DNA of 64,000 nt from Hygrophila difformis (Eukaryota; Streptophyta; Magnoliopsida; Lamiales; Acanthaceae): assembly GCA_030278955.1 (NCBI GenBank), contig JAOANR010000004.1, positions 13,814,428-13,878,427 on the forward strand. Reading direction: 5' to 3'. The position numbers and the translations under genes are program-made. Positions 11,640 through 23,143 of this stretch are shown here, in pieces. Positions within the stretch are counted from its first letter, which is position 1. Each line of letters starts with the position of its first letter. The notes below the pieces were generated by a model. The model had not been told where the DNA came from and made no database searches. It saw only the letters and a program-made list of their open reading frames with translations.

Positions 11640-12627
11640 GCAGCTGTTACGGTCCACTAGCGCGTAGTAAATACCGAGGATATAATAGCTAACGACGGAA
11701 GAAACTGTAAGTAAACTTTTATTCTACGAGCTTTGTCGTAGGATTAAATTTTTGCATGTTTAAATACCTTCGTGTTTTATTAATTTTAGTGTTTATTCAT
11801 GCAATTTATTTATGCAGAGGTAATGCCCAATTATGTGTTTGAATATTTTGGGGCTAGGCCATGCATGTGAAAAATTAAATTTCAGTGTATGGCATGTGAA
11901 TTATTGAATTGTTACTATGCGAGATATGCCCCAGAGGTGGATATCTTCGTGAGATATTTCGTGGGTTAGCCAAAGGATTCCCATGAACAGGATTGTGTTG
12001 ACCAATGGTCTCACAGTCATTTTCTATATGCAAGGTAGGGTCATCCTTGTATACTCTTATTTTGACTTCGGTCATTATGGGGGCATGCTAGGTCCTATGA
12101 GATACCCCGGGTGTAGGCATCATAGTCGAGCTACATGTGGATTGAATTATTGCAGTTGGTTTGACATGCCATTTACTGTTGAGTCATAATTAGTTATTTT
12201 TTGTCCAATGGATAAAAATTTATTTACACGGTCGGTGCGCTGATAAATGTTACTTACTCATTTTTTTAGGATTTGATATTTGTGAAACTTATCAGCATCA
12301 CGGGCACGGGCATGGGTGTCAATATCATTTTTACGGTGGTTATTTTAAATTATGCTTCACTTTCGGTAAAGTTGTCATTTAATAATAGACCGTAGTTATG
12401 TATTTTGCAAACCCTGATATTTTGCCAAATTAAATTAAATATATTTTTAAGTTTAGTTAATAGATTTAAATAATATTTGTAATATTTTAAATAGCCTTAG
12501 CACTTTTAATTAAGTTAGCATAGGCAAGGTCAAAGCAAGCTTAATTGAAGGTGTGACGGTACCAACCCTGGATTTCCTATTGGTAACTTCCGTTTTGATT
12601 TTAAGGTGGGAAACGGGGGTGTTACAA
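11640..12627 (+). mobile_element. Truncated long LTR (gypsy-type)
   Basis: The segment begins where the gypsy fragment is cut off and ends GGGGGTGTTACA, the same terminus seen in inverted orientation at the start of the solo LTR at 27567. No TG start or primer site is visible, so it is a 3' LTR portion. The first 60 bases (CAGCTGTTACGG and on) may belong to something else. It contains no convincing coding sequence. Confidence 0.5.
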
Positions 12628-13560
12628 TCTCACCCAGGAACCCCCTTTGGAAACATGCAAGGCTCAAACTGGGGCCATGATATCATCAAGTCATCTTGAG
12701 AATTTTTGTGAATTTAGTTATGCAATGCAAACGTGGCCATGATATCATCAATTTGTGTTTGCACTTTAAACTGGGGCATCCTACTCAATATTTTCCAACG
12801 TTTCTTCAACACTAATGGATAATATTAATATAAACAAGATGCGCCGACTCCATATTAAAATATTAATATATATATATATATATATAAATATTCTTAATGA
12901 TAAATGTCCACTTGCGCTTCCCTGCCTTTAACTTCAATAGTAGTACTAACCATATGCTTTCTCAAATTTAAACCATTGGGTTAGATGGTAAATTATGACA
13001 TTAAATTTGATACATCCAATAGTCTCCATAACCATGAATTTTAAGTCTCATACTTCTTTTTTTTCCACTTCAAACGTACAACAAATTTATATTACTATTA
13101 TTTCTTTTTATATTTGAAAATAAATACTTATAAACATAATCTCAAATTTTATATTCTTAAGTTTATCAAAAGGTCATCAAATGTATTAGTCGATTTTACG
13201 TGTCATATGTATATCTATTGCCAAGAAAAGGTGAAGACACAAAAGGTTAATTGTATGATTATCCAACAGAATTCTTCTTTGCATTTAAGCATCCATAACA
13301 TTAAAAATATGTATAATACTTATAATAATGTGCCAAAAATGTATTAGCCGATATATTACTATAAAAAAGAGGAAGTCCGATGAATGATCATTCTATGATA
13401 GTTGAACAGATTGCTAATGTGGTTTAAAATATAAGTATAAAAGAGATGGTTACTGTTTTACCGAAATAACTGATTATGATAATTATGGCAATAATCAACA
13501 AAACTATTATCCAATAATTTTATATTCAATGATTAATAATAAATTTTTTGATTCATTCTC
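12628..13560. other. AT-rich intergenic DNA, no gene seen
   Basis: Only AT-rich sequence and a (TA)n run at about 12868-12886. Short open frames have no recognisable composition. Confidence 0.6.
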
Positions 13561-13564
13561 CAAT

Positions 13565-14473
13565 ATTAAGAGACTGTTTGTTTTGTTTTTTTTTTTCTTC
13601 CTTTTGACTTTTGCTTTTTCAAAAAGTCATTTTTTATTTTTTTGCTGTTTGTTTTGCCTTTTTTAAAAAGATAAAGGAGAAGCAAAAGTTGAATCCCCTT
13701 TTTTTAATTAAGTATGGGGGTTACTTTTTAAAAAAAAGTAGAAGTCATTTTAGGTATGAAAATACAAAAATATTCCTGTCTAATATGGAAATAAAATAAA
13801 TGATAAATATTCTTATAAGATTTATGTCCCTTTTAGTAATTTTAATATATAAAAAGTCTTTCTACACAATTCATCCAAACATGTTTCTGTTGAAAAACAA
13901 CTTTAATAATATTCATCCAAATAATTAGGGCCTGTTTGTCTTGGCTTTTGAAAAAATGATAAATTAGTAGTAAAAGGAATGAGAGAGAAGGAGATTCAAA
14001 AGCAAAAGCAGCTCAACTAATTGTTTGGATTGATATTATTAAAGTTGCTTTTCAACATAAACATGTTTAGATGAATTGTACGTAGAAGGACTTTTGATAT
14101 ATTAAAATTACTAAAATGGACATAAAATATTGTAAGAATATTTACAATATATTTTATTTCCTTTTTAAATCGGGATATTTTTGTATTTTATTTCAAAATA
14201 ACTTCTCCTTTTAAAAAAGTAACACCCTACATATTTTGAAAAAAGTTGAATTTTAACTTTTGCTTATCATTTTCCTTTAAAAAAAAGTCAAAACAAACAG
14301 TTAAAAAATTCAAAAGGACTTTTGGATGAATCAAAAGTCAAAAGGAGAAAAAAGAAGCCAAAACAAATAGGCTCTTATTTGGGCTGTTTTTGCTTTTGAA
14401 TTCTCCTTCCCTCTCATTCTCTTTTATACTGACTTCTCATTTTTTCAGAAGCCAAAAACAAACAAGCCCTAAA
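13565..14473. mobile_element. Cluster of nested Tourist-like MITEs (PIF/Harbinger)
   Basis: The clearest element starts GGGCCTGTTTGTCTTGGC after TTA (about 13928) and ends AAACAAACAAGCCC before TAA (about 14471), with an inverted repeat of roughly 90 bases. GGGCCTGTTTG ends and TWA targets are typical of Tourist elements. Two further ACTGTTTGTTTTG-like termini pair across the same region (about 13570 with 14300, and GCCAAAACAAATAGG at about 14357), so at least two related elements are interleaved. Confidence 0.72.
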
Positions 14474-14479
14474 TCATTA

Positions 14480-15880
14480 TTCAAATTAAAAGAAATAATG
14501 TATATAATGAAGTATGATAGTTTAGATTCACTCAATAAAACAAATACGATTGAATAATCATTGTAAAGTCATTCATTTTCGGGACAATTACAGTATATTA
14601 TGAAATAAATAATTGAAAATCATAGCATGTTATTATTATTGGACGGCAAGATGACAATATAATAATGTCCTACATAATCACATCCACAAAAATAATTTCT
14701 ATATTACAATATTGACATAATGATTAATATAGCAGTATGATCGGATGCATGTCTTTATATGGCGAAATCATATGCACGCCTTTGTGAATTCTTTTGAAAA
14801 ATGAAAGATTTATTCTATGAAAATTTTCCCATCAAATCATACGCCAAGAAACTTCTGAAGTGCACAAAGTTTGACAACTAAATATTAATGACAAATTATA
14901 CGAAAGTAGTGCTAACTGCAGATGACCGAACTATGATAAAGATAAATATGCAAAACGAAATCAAATTTTTTGACCTACGTCATCGAAATTCGATTAGGGT
15001 AGGATCAGCCATCCCCACGGCTGCTTAAGGGGCTTTAAAAGACTTATGAAGTCTCAAGCCTTCATGCTTAAACCTTTAGAGTTATCGAAGCTCCGAACTC
15101 AGATTTCTCTAAATTATCCAAGAATTGATTGCAACCTGACGACAACCATCTGGTTGGTATATGAACCAAATTTTTTTTATAGTTATGAGAGTTATATTTC
15201 TATTTAACATTAAATTTTAAAATACATACAAATAATAACTTAAAAGCTTATAGTAAACACTAATTCTTGTAATCACTACCAAAAATTTTTCATAATCAAT
15301 ATGGAAAAAGAAAATTGGACAGAATATTATGGACTAAAATAATATTTTTGAAACTTAACATATAATCAAAAAATAATTATAATTAAAATTTATTAATTAT
15401 AAAATTAAGAAAGAGTAGTCATAGAAACTATTCAGAACAAAAAGTTAAAATCCATTTATAGGATTTAAATGAATGAAAAGATAACAAAAACAATATAAAA
15501 ATAATATGGTGATTTATTAATTTTCAGTTTTTTTTGCTTAAAAGCCTATACATGTTAAGAAATGGATAGTGAGAGTCCATTATACACAAATTACAAAGGG
15601 AGAAAGTGGTGGGATAGGTGAGGAATCGAACCCGAACCTATAAGTTGGGGGTCCGGGGACTTGAACAAATTTGGATAAAATTGTGAAGATAATCGAGGTT
15701 GTGATGACGTTGTCAACATGGCTGAAAGCAACTGACTGCCGGGAGCTGAAAAATAAAAAGAATGCTGATATAGCAAAATTTGTTACAACAGATTGATGAA
15801 GAATAATTTTTGCGATGTTCGTTGTTAAGCTCATGTAATCAAAAAAATTATATTCTCATTTTATAAACTCATATAAGTTT
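14480..15880. other. Intergenic DNA, no gene seen
   Basis: AT-rich sequence with no supported ORF. The stretch around 15615-15660, read on the minus strand, contains GGGTTCGATTCC, which resembles a pol III B box, but no A box or tRNA fold was found upstream. Confidence 0.5.
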
Positions 15881-15883
15881 AAC

Positions 15884-15912
15884 ACCCGTACGCAGCCCGG
15901 CGTAAAAGTATA
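15884..15912 (+). mobile_element. Possible degenerate Helitron 3' terminus
   Basis: ACACCCGTACGCAGCCCGG followed by CGTAAAAGTATAGT resembles the plant Helitron end, a short GC hairpin (CCCGTGC..GCACGGG) a few bases before CTAGT. Both the hairpin and the CTAGT are imperfect, and no 5' end was identified. Confidence 0.25.
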
Positions 15913-16259
15913 GTAAAATAAAAATTTTAAAATAAAAATAATTTAGAATATTGTTTTAATATTTAGTGTAAATGTGTGTAAAAATGAATTATTTTTGTTG
16001 TAAATTTATTTGTGCATAATACTTGATTTATTCCGTAGTTTAAATTCATTTTAAGATATATGTTTATAAATAACTCTATGATTTTATTTAATTCATCCAT
16101 CATTCTTATTTGTGAATAAAACTAGCTCTAATAATTGATTAATTAGAATTTGATTAAATTATGTGTAGTAAACCAAGCCCGATCTTAATTTTTTTTTTTT
16201 TTCCAGCCCAATTGCACTCAATGACCCATTTAAACCATGTGCCCTATTTTAAACGCATT

Positions 16260-16790
16260 TCTTTATTAGAGAAAACGCAGAGCGGCGCTTTGGAGTACGA
16301 AAAAAAAAAAGAAGAAAGGCGCCGCTAGAGAGGAAAGAGAGAGAGCGGGACAAAGAGTGCTGTGAGAGAGTAGAGAGCATTCATTCATGGAGCTCCGAGG
16401 CGACGCAATGGAGATGGGAGTGGCGTGAGCGAACTCCAGAGCAGTCGCGGTGGTGGCTGGACGGCACTGTGCAGCTGTGAGCAGGCCGGATGGGGTGCGG
16501 CGATGTAGAGGCGCGGTGGACCTGAGGATGTGCAGCCGCCGGAGATGGTGTTGGAGAGACCGTAGGACGATGGTGGCCGGAGCATCGAGATGGAGAGGCG
16601 GCTGCTGTGATGGCTGCACAATGGAGGCACTGAAAAAATGATGAGGATGGCCAAATGACCGGATCTAGGAGCAATGGTTGAGCGGGACTGAGACATGGGA
16701 GAGAAAAACCGCAGCTGGTGGTGTTGAGCATTAGCCATGGGAGAAGGCGACCAGAGGAGCAGCATGGGCTGTAGGTGGAACCGACACGGA
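16260..16790. other. GC-rich island, function unknown
   Basis: A block clearly richer in G+C and CpG than its AT-rich surroundings, with purine-rich GAGAGA stretches at 16335-16375. Open frames exist on both strands but are low in complexity (Ser/His/Pro- or Arg/Gly/Trp-rich), as expected from GC-rich noncoding DNA. It could be the promoter and leader of a decayed element or gene. I see no domain. Confidence 0.35.
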
Positions 16791-16799
16791 AGGTCGATT

Positions 16800-19700
16800 T
16801 TCTTTTATTCATTATTGATTCTTGTTTTCATAGTCCTTGTTGTTTGCTTGAGATTTGTTCATTTTTGTGGTTGATTTTTTCATGCCTTGAAATGTCTTCA
16901 CCAAAGCATATGCTCTGTTGGTATCTACACATTTTTTGTGGCTCTATTGCCTGATTTTGTTGGATCTTTCCGTACAATGGTACTTTTTAAATCTAGACAT
17001 TGTTACCGTTCTTTCTGGACAGTCTTCGATTTCTTTTATTTATATTGTGTTTTTACTAAACACAAAAACATGTAATTGTGAACCAACGCAGGTTTCTGGA
17101 AATATGAACTCTGGTTGCAGCAATGGATATCTCGTTATATATGACATAATGTGGAATACATGAGGAACATGTCTAGAAGGGAATTCAGACGGTAGTTCCA
17201 TTAGTTAGTTACTGTACTTACTACGTTCCATAAAATAATCAATTGCTATTATCCCTTCAATTAAGTGAATGGTATTACTACATATTCCAGACATCGATGA
17301 TGGTATTTTAAGTGAATGAAGTTGTTTTTACTCTATATGTATTAAAGATAACTTTATTGACAAACTAAAATTACAATTACTAATCTAATAATTCAAGAAA
17401 CAGAAATATAACTGAAGAAAGAGTATTTTTTAAGAGTCACTTACCTTCAACATTCTTCATTCTTGAACTCCTCACTGGACTCTTTTCTTGAAGTTTCTTT
17501 TCTGACATGTAGAATTGGATGCTGTAATATTCTCATGGATCAGTTGGAAATCAATATTGAGATCATGTTTTCATGAAATAGACAATATTATATGGGAAAA
17601 AATATGAACTGTACTTATAATCATTGACATATTATAAAAAGAAAGATATTGTGTTTCATTGTAAGATAACAACTGACTATGATTGTTTTTTGTTTTGAGT
17701 AAAAAAATTTGAAGACTTCTGCCTCCGGGAAGAGACAGATTCACAAGTTCATGAATATCTATCTCAAAACATAAACTGAAGGTATCTCTGTTCCGCTAAT
17801 ATAGTAAACTGAAAATGACTTCATTGATTCGAAGGTATGAAAATGAATTACATTCCTCACTGCTGGAAAGAAACAATTTGACTTATCTCGAGGGAACTGG
17901 AAATATCCCACTGTCTTGCATAATAGGAAGTTTTTTGTATGAACAATTTAGGAGTAGATGGACATCTCAAAACAAAAATGAACTTGTAAAATGTGGTGGA
18001 GAGTAGGGCATGAACTCACAACAATTGAGACAAAAGTTTCCTGTAAGGGAATAAGCTATAGAGCATTCAAAAAAGACTACATTTTTGTTTCCTATGAGTT
18101 TATCATCTTCACTGCACTTACTTAGTCAACTCATTGGTTTGTTTACTTTTTTTTACTATCTATATGAATCCCCTATACCCTATATTTATAAGTGTCCTTT
18201 TTACTATTTCTATAAATCTCCCCTTCCCAATACAAATAAGCAACTGTTGGACTTGTAACACTTCATTTACACTTCTAATAATTTGTCTCCTCAATGCATG
18301 CTGGCAGTCTACCAGGTCCAAATATTACACCAATGACTGGTCACCTAGTCAAATATGTACAACATGACAGTCAATGTAAGTGTGATGATGAGTATTTTTG
18401 TTTTATTTGTTTGTCTTGGTAATTATGCTTATCATACATCTCCATTACTTACTTGTTAAGAAAAACATACTGACTTAGTAGCTTTTGTTAAGATATTTGA
18501 TAATTGATTAACTAATTGGTTTTGTTTTATACTCTATAATTTGTGCAAATATATTTTTTAAAATCGAGTTCCTTTTTAAATTGTGTATAAATTGACAGTG
18601 TATAAATTATTTTATACACGGTTAAAAAAAGAATGAGTTCCTCTCCTCTTTTATTTTCTATATTTTTTTTTTTAACAATGGCCTTTGAAATATTTATTTG
18701 TTTGCTTGCATTGAATTAATTTATGTAATATATTTAATTTATCAGATTTTGTGATATAAAAGTCATTGGTTTCTATCAAGCCATTTATTTGCTTGTCTGA
18801 AATGCATAACTCTCTTAAGCTCCAATGAACGTGACGCAACATCTTAGGAATTCTAACCAACGCTTAAGAGATTATGAATTATTTTAAAATTTTAGCTATT
18901 CTATGTATCCTAGGGGCAATGTAGATTGTGTAGGATGTCATTAAAAAGACAGTCAACATAGACTACGACAAAATTTTTATAGTTGTTTTGCATCATTTCT
19001 CTTTTACTAAAAACTCTAACCAGGAACAGACTGTCCATTTCCATGCATATATTCCGTCCAGCACAAAATTATGTAGTTGAGTTTGCTGTAACTTTTCTTT
19101 CTCAATGCAGGTAGTCGGTCCTTGACCAATCTTTGTCATCAATGACAGGTCTGCAAGGCCTATGTATAGCACAACACTCGATGTAAGTTAAGTAATGGTT
19201 TAGGTTAATATTACTTGGTACATGTTCTGCTGACCATTTGTGCATATTTCCCTATAACATATTGCTTTGCTTGGTGTTTTTTTATGTTTGTTTTAACAGA
19301 TTTTTTTTCTTAATTAATTTTTGCTTCTTTTTAAAAGGGACTTAGATTGCTTTTGAAAATGGAAATTTGTTTTGAATTTTAAAAAGAATGGATCCTCATA
19401 TCTGTATAAATTAGCCTGCATAGAAAATTATTTTTATTTGCCTGATATATTTTTATTCTACATATTAATTGGTCATTACGATCAATATTTCTTGACTGGT
19501 CTCCTCTATAATTTCTGCCCACTAATTTTATTTTTTTTTTCTTTCTAGTCCTTCATTTTCATTGCTAAAAAAAATAAATTTGCAGTTCTATATGTTTGTT
19601 GTAATAATGTTTAAAAATATTGTTATGAGTTTTGGTGCATTACTTTCATTGTTCTTAATTTTATTATTTGGATTTCCTTTATTTTAATGCGAATTTAAAA

Positions 19701-19910
19701 CCCTATCTAATTACATTCAACAAATACTTTGAGAATCATAAAAATCAATAACTTCAACTACATTGGCAAAGAAATAAATTCCCACAGATCTGTTTTTCGA
19801 TTACATGAACCATTTGTTGATATAGACCACCAAAATGTGGAAGACATTAAAAAGACATGATTTTAAAAAACATCATCCAACTTAAAGTAGCAAAAAGTAG
19901 CATTAAGCTT
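16800..19910. other. AT-rich DNA, no gene seen
   Basis: No ORF with a recognisable domain. Two short plus-strand segments ending near 18378 and 19183 share a loose pattern (CAATGACNGGTC, then CAACAYGACAGTCAATGTAAG-like text). They could be worn exon or repeat copies. Confidence 0.45.
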
Positions 19911-19919
19911 CATACAACC

Positions 19920-20995
19920 TCTTCTTTTCGGTCTTGATTCTAACCGATCTTTTTGGCTTAGTAACAGAAAATTCATCTTCCAATTTTGTCTTAACTAAAT
20001 CTAACTCTCAATCTACTTCCAAAACTGGCTTCTTTGCTGGAATGCCAACTACCTCTATACTTGCCAAAGAATCTGTAATATATTGCTCTCCATTTCAGTG
20101 TTCAAATTTTTATTTAAATTCTCTTGTTTTCCCACTGCTGTGTCTGCACTTTCCGGAAGTCCTGTAAGTAGTTGATCAAGGATGAGGATCCGGAATTTTG
20201 ACTCTTTTCTCCTTCATCTAACTTTATTATTGATTCGACAGGATTTTTCTTCCAAGATTCATCTTGAGTTATCACTAAAAGTTCGAACTTCTTGTTTAGG
20301 AATGCATCTTCAATCTCAAATGGCACTTCACCCCCCTGCACAACAGATTTCATGTTATTTAAAATTACAGTTTATACTGTTTTACCCTTTTATACATTTA
20401 AATATGTATGTACAGATTAAGCGTATTTTTTTGAGTAAATAAAGAGAAGAAAATATATGTAGATAATAAGCAACATTTATTCTGTTCCTACCTCTGAATT
20501 AACTGCATTTAGTTCTCCAGCTTGCTTTCCAATAATCTGAGTGCATTCTTTGTCCCAAACAATAAAGGGGCTGCTCCCAGAATTATCTGCTATGTCCATG
20601 ATAATTTTATAACTCATGACCCCTGTGTCATTAGAAACATTACATCTTGCACAACAAAATTTATCTTTTCCATCCTCAATGTCTAATTTTTTGATGCATT
20701 TCTTGCAAGCAACATAATACCAAGAGTTGCTTATGTTTGATTACAACAACCCCTGTAAACCAGCTGCCTCCCTGTTTAATTTATATATGTCAGTTTTCTT
20801 GCAATAGAGTTAATGAAAAATAATTCATAAGTAATTTTGAGATACAAAACTTATCAAACCTTTGTATCTTCACATAGTTCTTTAATTGTGCATGTGATCT
20901 CTTGGTTTGAGATAGGAGTGGAGAAAGGATCATTTGATGACAATGTTAATTCACTGCTGGCATTATCAATCCTTATTCTAGATGGAAGTTAATCT
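19920..20995 (-). pseudogene. RPA1-like (replication protein A large subunit) C-terminal pseudogene
   Basis: The minus strand carries exon-like blocks in the order expected for the C-terminal DNA-binding domain of plant RPA1-type proteins. The block 20990-20860 ends ITCTIKELCEDTK. The block from about 20741 to 20492 contains SWYYVACKKC and a second CxxC pair (FCCARC), the zinc-ribbon of the family. The block from 20335 contains VPFEIEDAFLNKKFELLV. A C-terminal basic tail reads KPKRSVRIKTEKKRL. The first part of the zinc exon (GGSWFTGVVVI) is out of frame with SWYYVACKKC. The frame also breaks near 20160, with stops at about 20060 and 20015. Exons upstream of 21000 are absent, so this is a broken fragment. 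Plant Helitrons often carry RPA1-like genes, so a mobile origin is possible but not shown. Confidence 0.75.
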
Positions 20996-21956
20996 AGTGT
21001 GTTAGTTCTTTTCTTTGTATAGAAATGATACAATTATGGTATATATTGTGAAATAATAAATTCTCACTACCTGGTTCTGAATTCAGAATTCATCATCTGC
21101 ATCTTGTATCACTCTACCTGAAGTATAATACAATATTTATTTAAAATATGCTTTATGATTTATGTTTACGGTGTTAGAAATCTTAAGCAAAAAAATTCCC
21201 TCCGTCCCACCACACTTGTCCTGTTTGACTTTTTTACACTGTTTATTGTTCAACTTTGACTCAACTTTATCACAAGTATATATTTAGAGAAAAATAGTCG
21301 AGTTGGGTCTTGTTAGAATCGTATGATCATATAGTTTTATAATATATATACAACAACCCCTGTAAACCGGCTGCCTCCCTGTTTAATTTATATATGTCAG
21401 TTTTCTTGCAATAGAGTTAATGAAAAATAATTCATAAGTAATTTTGAGATACAAAACTTATCAAACCTTTGTATCTTCACATAGTTCTTTAATTGTGCAT
21501 GTGATCTCTTGGTTTGAGATAGGAGTGGAGAAAGGATCATTTGATGACAATGTTAATTCACTGCTGGCATTATCAATCCTTATTCTAGATGGAAGTTAAT
21601 CTAGTGTGTTAGTTCTTTTCTTTGTATAGAAATGATACAATTATGGTATATATTGTGAAATAATAAATTCTCACTACCTGGTTCTGAACTCAGAATTCAT
21701 CATCTGCATCTTGTATCACTCTACCTGAAGTATAATACAATATTTATTTAAAATATGCTTTATGATTTATGTTTACGGTGTTAGAAATCCTAAGCAAAAA
21801 AATTCCCTCCGTCCCACCACACTCGTCCTGTTTGACTTTTTTACACTGTTTATTGTTCTGCTTTGACTCAACTTTATCACAAGTATATATTTAGAGAAAA
21901 ATAGTCGAGTTGGGTCTTGTTAGAATCGTATGATCATATAGTTTTATAATATATAT
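20743..21956. repeat. 607-bp tandem direct duplication
   Basis: Unit 1 (20743-21349) and unit 2 (21350-21956) both start ACAACAACCCCTGTAAACC and differ at about six positions by my reading. The unit contains part of the RPA1-like pseudogene (the exon ending CEDTK, intron, start of the zinc exon) and the 5' part of a Stowaway MITE. The junction falls inside the MITE, so unit 1 has only its 5' portion while unit 2 continues into the complete element. Confidence 0.95.
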
Positions 21957-22061
21957 TTTGCAAAATTTTTCATTGTACATATTTTGAGATATTAACAGTT
22001 GAAAAAGTGCATTGGATTGTGTGCAAAAGTGAAACAAGACAAGTTAAATGGGACAGAGGAG
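21803..22061. mobile_element. Stowaway MITE (complete in second tandem unit)
   Basis: Starts TTCCCTCCGTCCCACC and ends GGGACAGAGGAG before TA. A 5' partial copy of the same insertion lies at 21196-21349 because of the tandem duplication. Confidence 0.85.
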
Positions 22062-22342
22062 TATTAAATTACCTTTGAACAAATTCCCTCTATAGAATTG
22101 AATGATACGGATGTCATCATATCTAGCGGTGGTTGGGGATAGATACACGGAGGTCGTTGAATGTGATTGGATGGATCTCGGGTTCGAAGTAAGCTATCAT
22201 GCCTACCCGCGACCAGAGTCATGTCGTTTGAAATGATTGGGTCAAAAGAAAAATCAGCCGAACCCTCTTCGCCTGAATTAAATATAGAGGGAGAAAAGAA
22301 GAGAAGTTGTTAGCGGCCGGGTTCATTAAGCCAGCTTGATGT

Positions 22343-22445
22343 GTGGAATGGTTATCGGTGGTTGTACCCACGATCAAGAAGAATGAAAAGGTTAGGGTTT
22401 GTATTAATTTCCAACCATTAAGAATGATGCTTTACCAGGTTCTGC
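22343..22445 (+). pseudogene. Gypsy reverse transcriptase fragment
   Basis: A short open piece reads EWLSVVVPTIKKNEKVRVC followed by INFQPL. This matches the conserved start of the Ty3/gypsy reverse transcriptase (W-x-N-x-V-P-x-x-K-K-N-G-K-x-R-V-C-x-D-F). Nothing of the element is recognisable on either side. It is a relic of about 100 bases. Confidence 0.6.
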
Positions 22446-22772
22446 CACAGCATATGCCGTGGCGGGGATGGCTGGCCATGGCCCATGGCAGTGACGGAGG
22501 CCATGGCGGTTGTTTCACTGCTTTTGCCTTTTTTTTTGGGCCACTGATTCAAGTCCAAATTTCCACTGATCCAAGCCCAAAATAGACCAAAATAGTGTAG
22601 ACCGATTAACTAGAGAGAAGCAAATCAGCTTCAAACGAGATTTCACAAAACCATTCCCCAAAAATCTTACCAGCCGACGAGCGAGCTCCATCTTCAAGCA
22701 ACCTCCGGTGACCTCAGCAAGCGGCAGCGACTCCCGCGAGCTATAAGTTCTCTCTCTCTCTCTCTCTCCTTT

Positions 22773-23060
22773 CTGTTCGATGCTGGCTGCTGCTTCTTTT
22801 TTTCTTTTTGTTCTTTTCTTTCTCCCCCTGTTTTTATTATTGTGTTTTAGAGTAAGTTTTTATTATAAGTTTGCAAGTGTTCATTTTTATTTATGTTTAC
22901 TAAATTCTCACCCTTTTTTTTCCCTTCCTTTTCTTGCTGTTCGATGTTGGCTGCTGCTTCTTTTTTCCGTTTCCTGTTTTGTCCTTTTATTTCTCCCCTT
23001 TGTTTTTATTGTGTTTTACGGTAGTTTATATTATAAGTTTGCTCTGTTCATTCTTATTTA
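22773..23060 (+). repeat. Imperfect tandem repeat in the leader of the hAT relic
   Basis: TGTTCGATGCTGGCTGCTGC (about 22775) and TGTTCGATGTTGGCTGCTGC (about 22939) each head a pyrimidine-rich stretch followed by TTTTATTRTGTTTTA and TTATAAGTTTGC. The unit is about 165 bases. A (CT)n run precedes it at about 22749-22767. Confidence 0.8.
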
Positions 23061-23143
23061 GCAGTAAGTTTTTATTTTTTCAAGTTTTACAGTGAATGTT
23101 TATTGCTCTGTTGTTTGGTCATTTTTGAAACAATAGGTGAGAA

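Noticed and set aside
15540..15665. Possible tRNA gene (GGGTTCGATTCC on the minus strand)
   Set aside because: Only the B-box-like stretch is present; no acceptor stem, anticodon arm or A box could be placed at the right distance.
16381..16812. ORF of 143 codons on the minus strand in the GC island
   Set aside because: Ser/His/Pro-rich low-complexity translation, with other open frames on both strands; typical of GC-rich noncoding DNA.
22780..23061. Hydrophobic ORF (Phe/Leu-rich) before the hAT relic
   Set aside because: It is the translation of T-rich tandem repeat DNA in the leader; the pattern is not protein-like.
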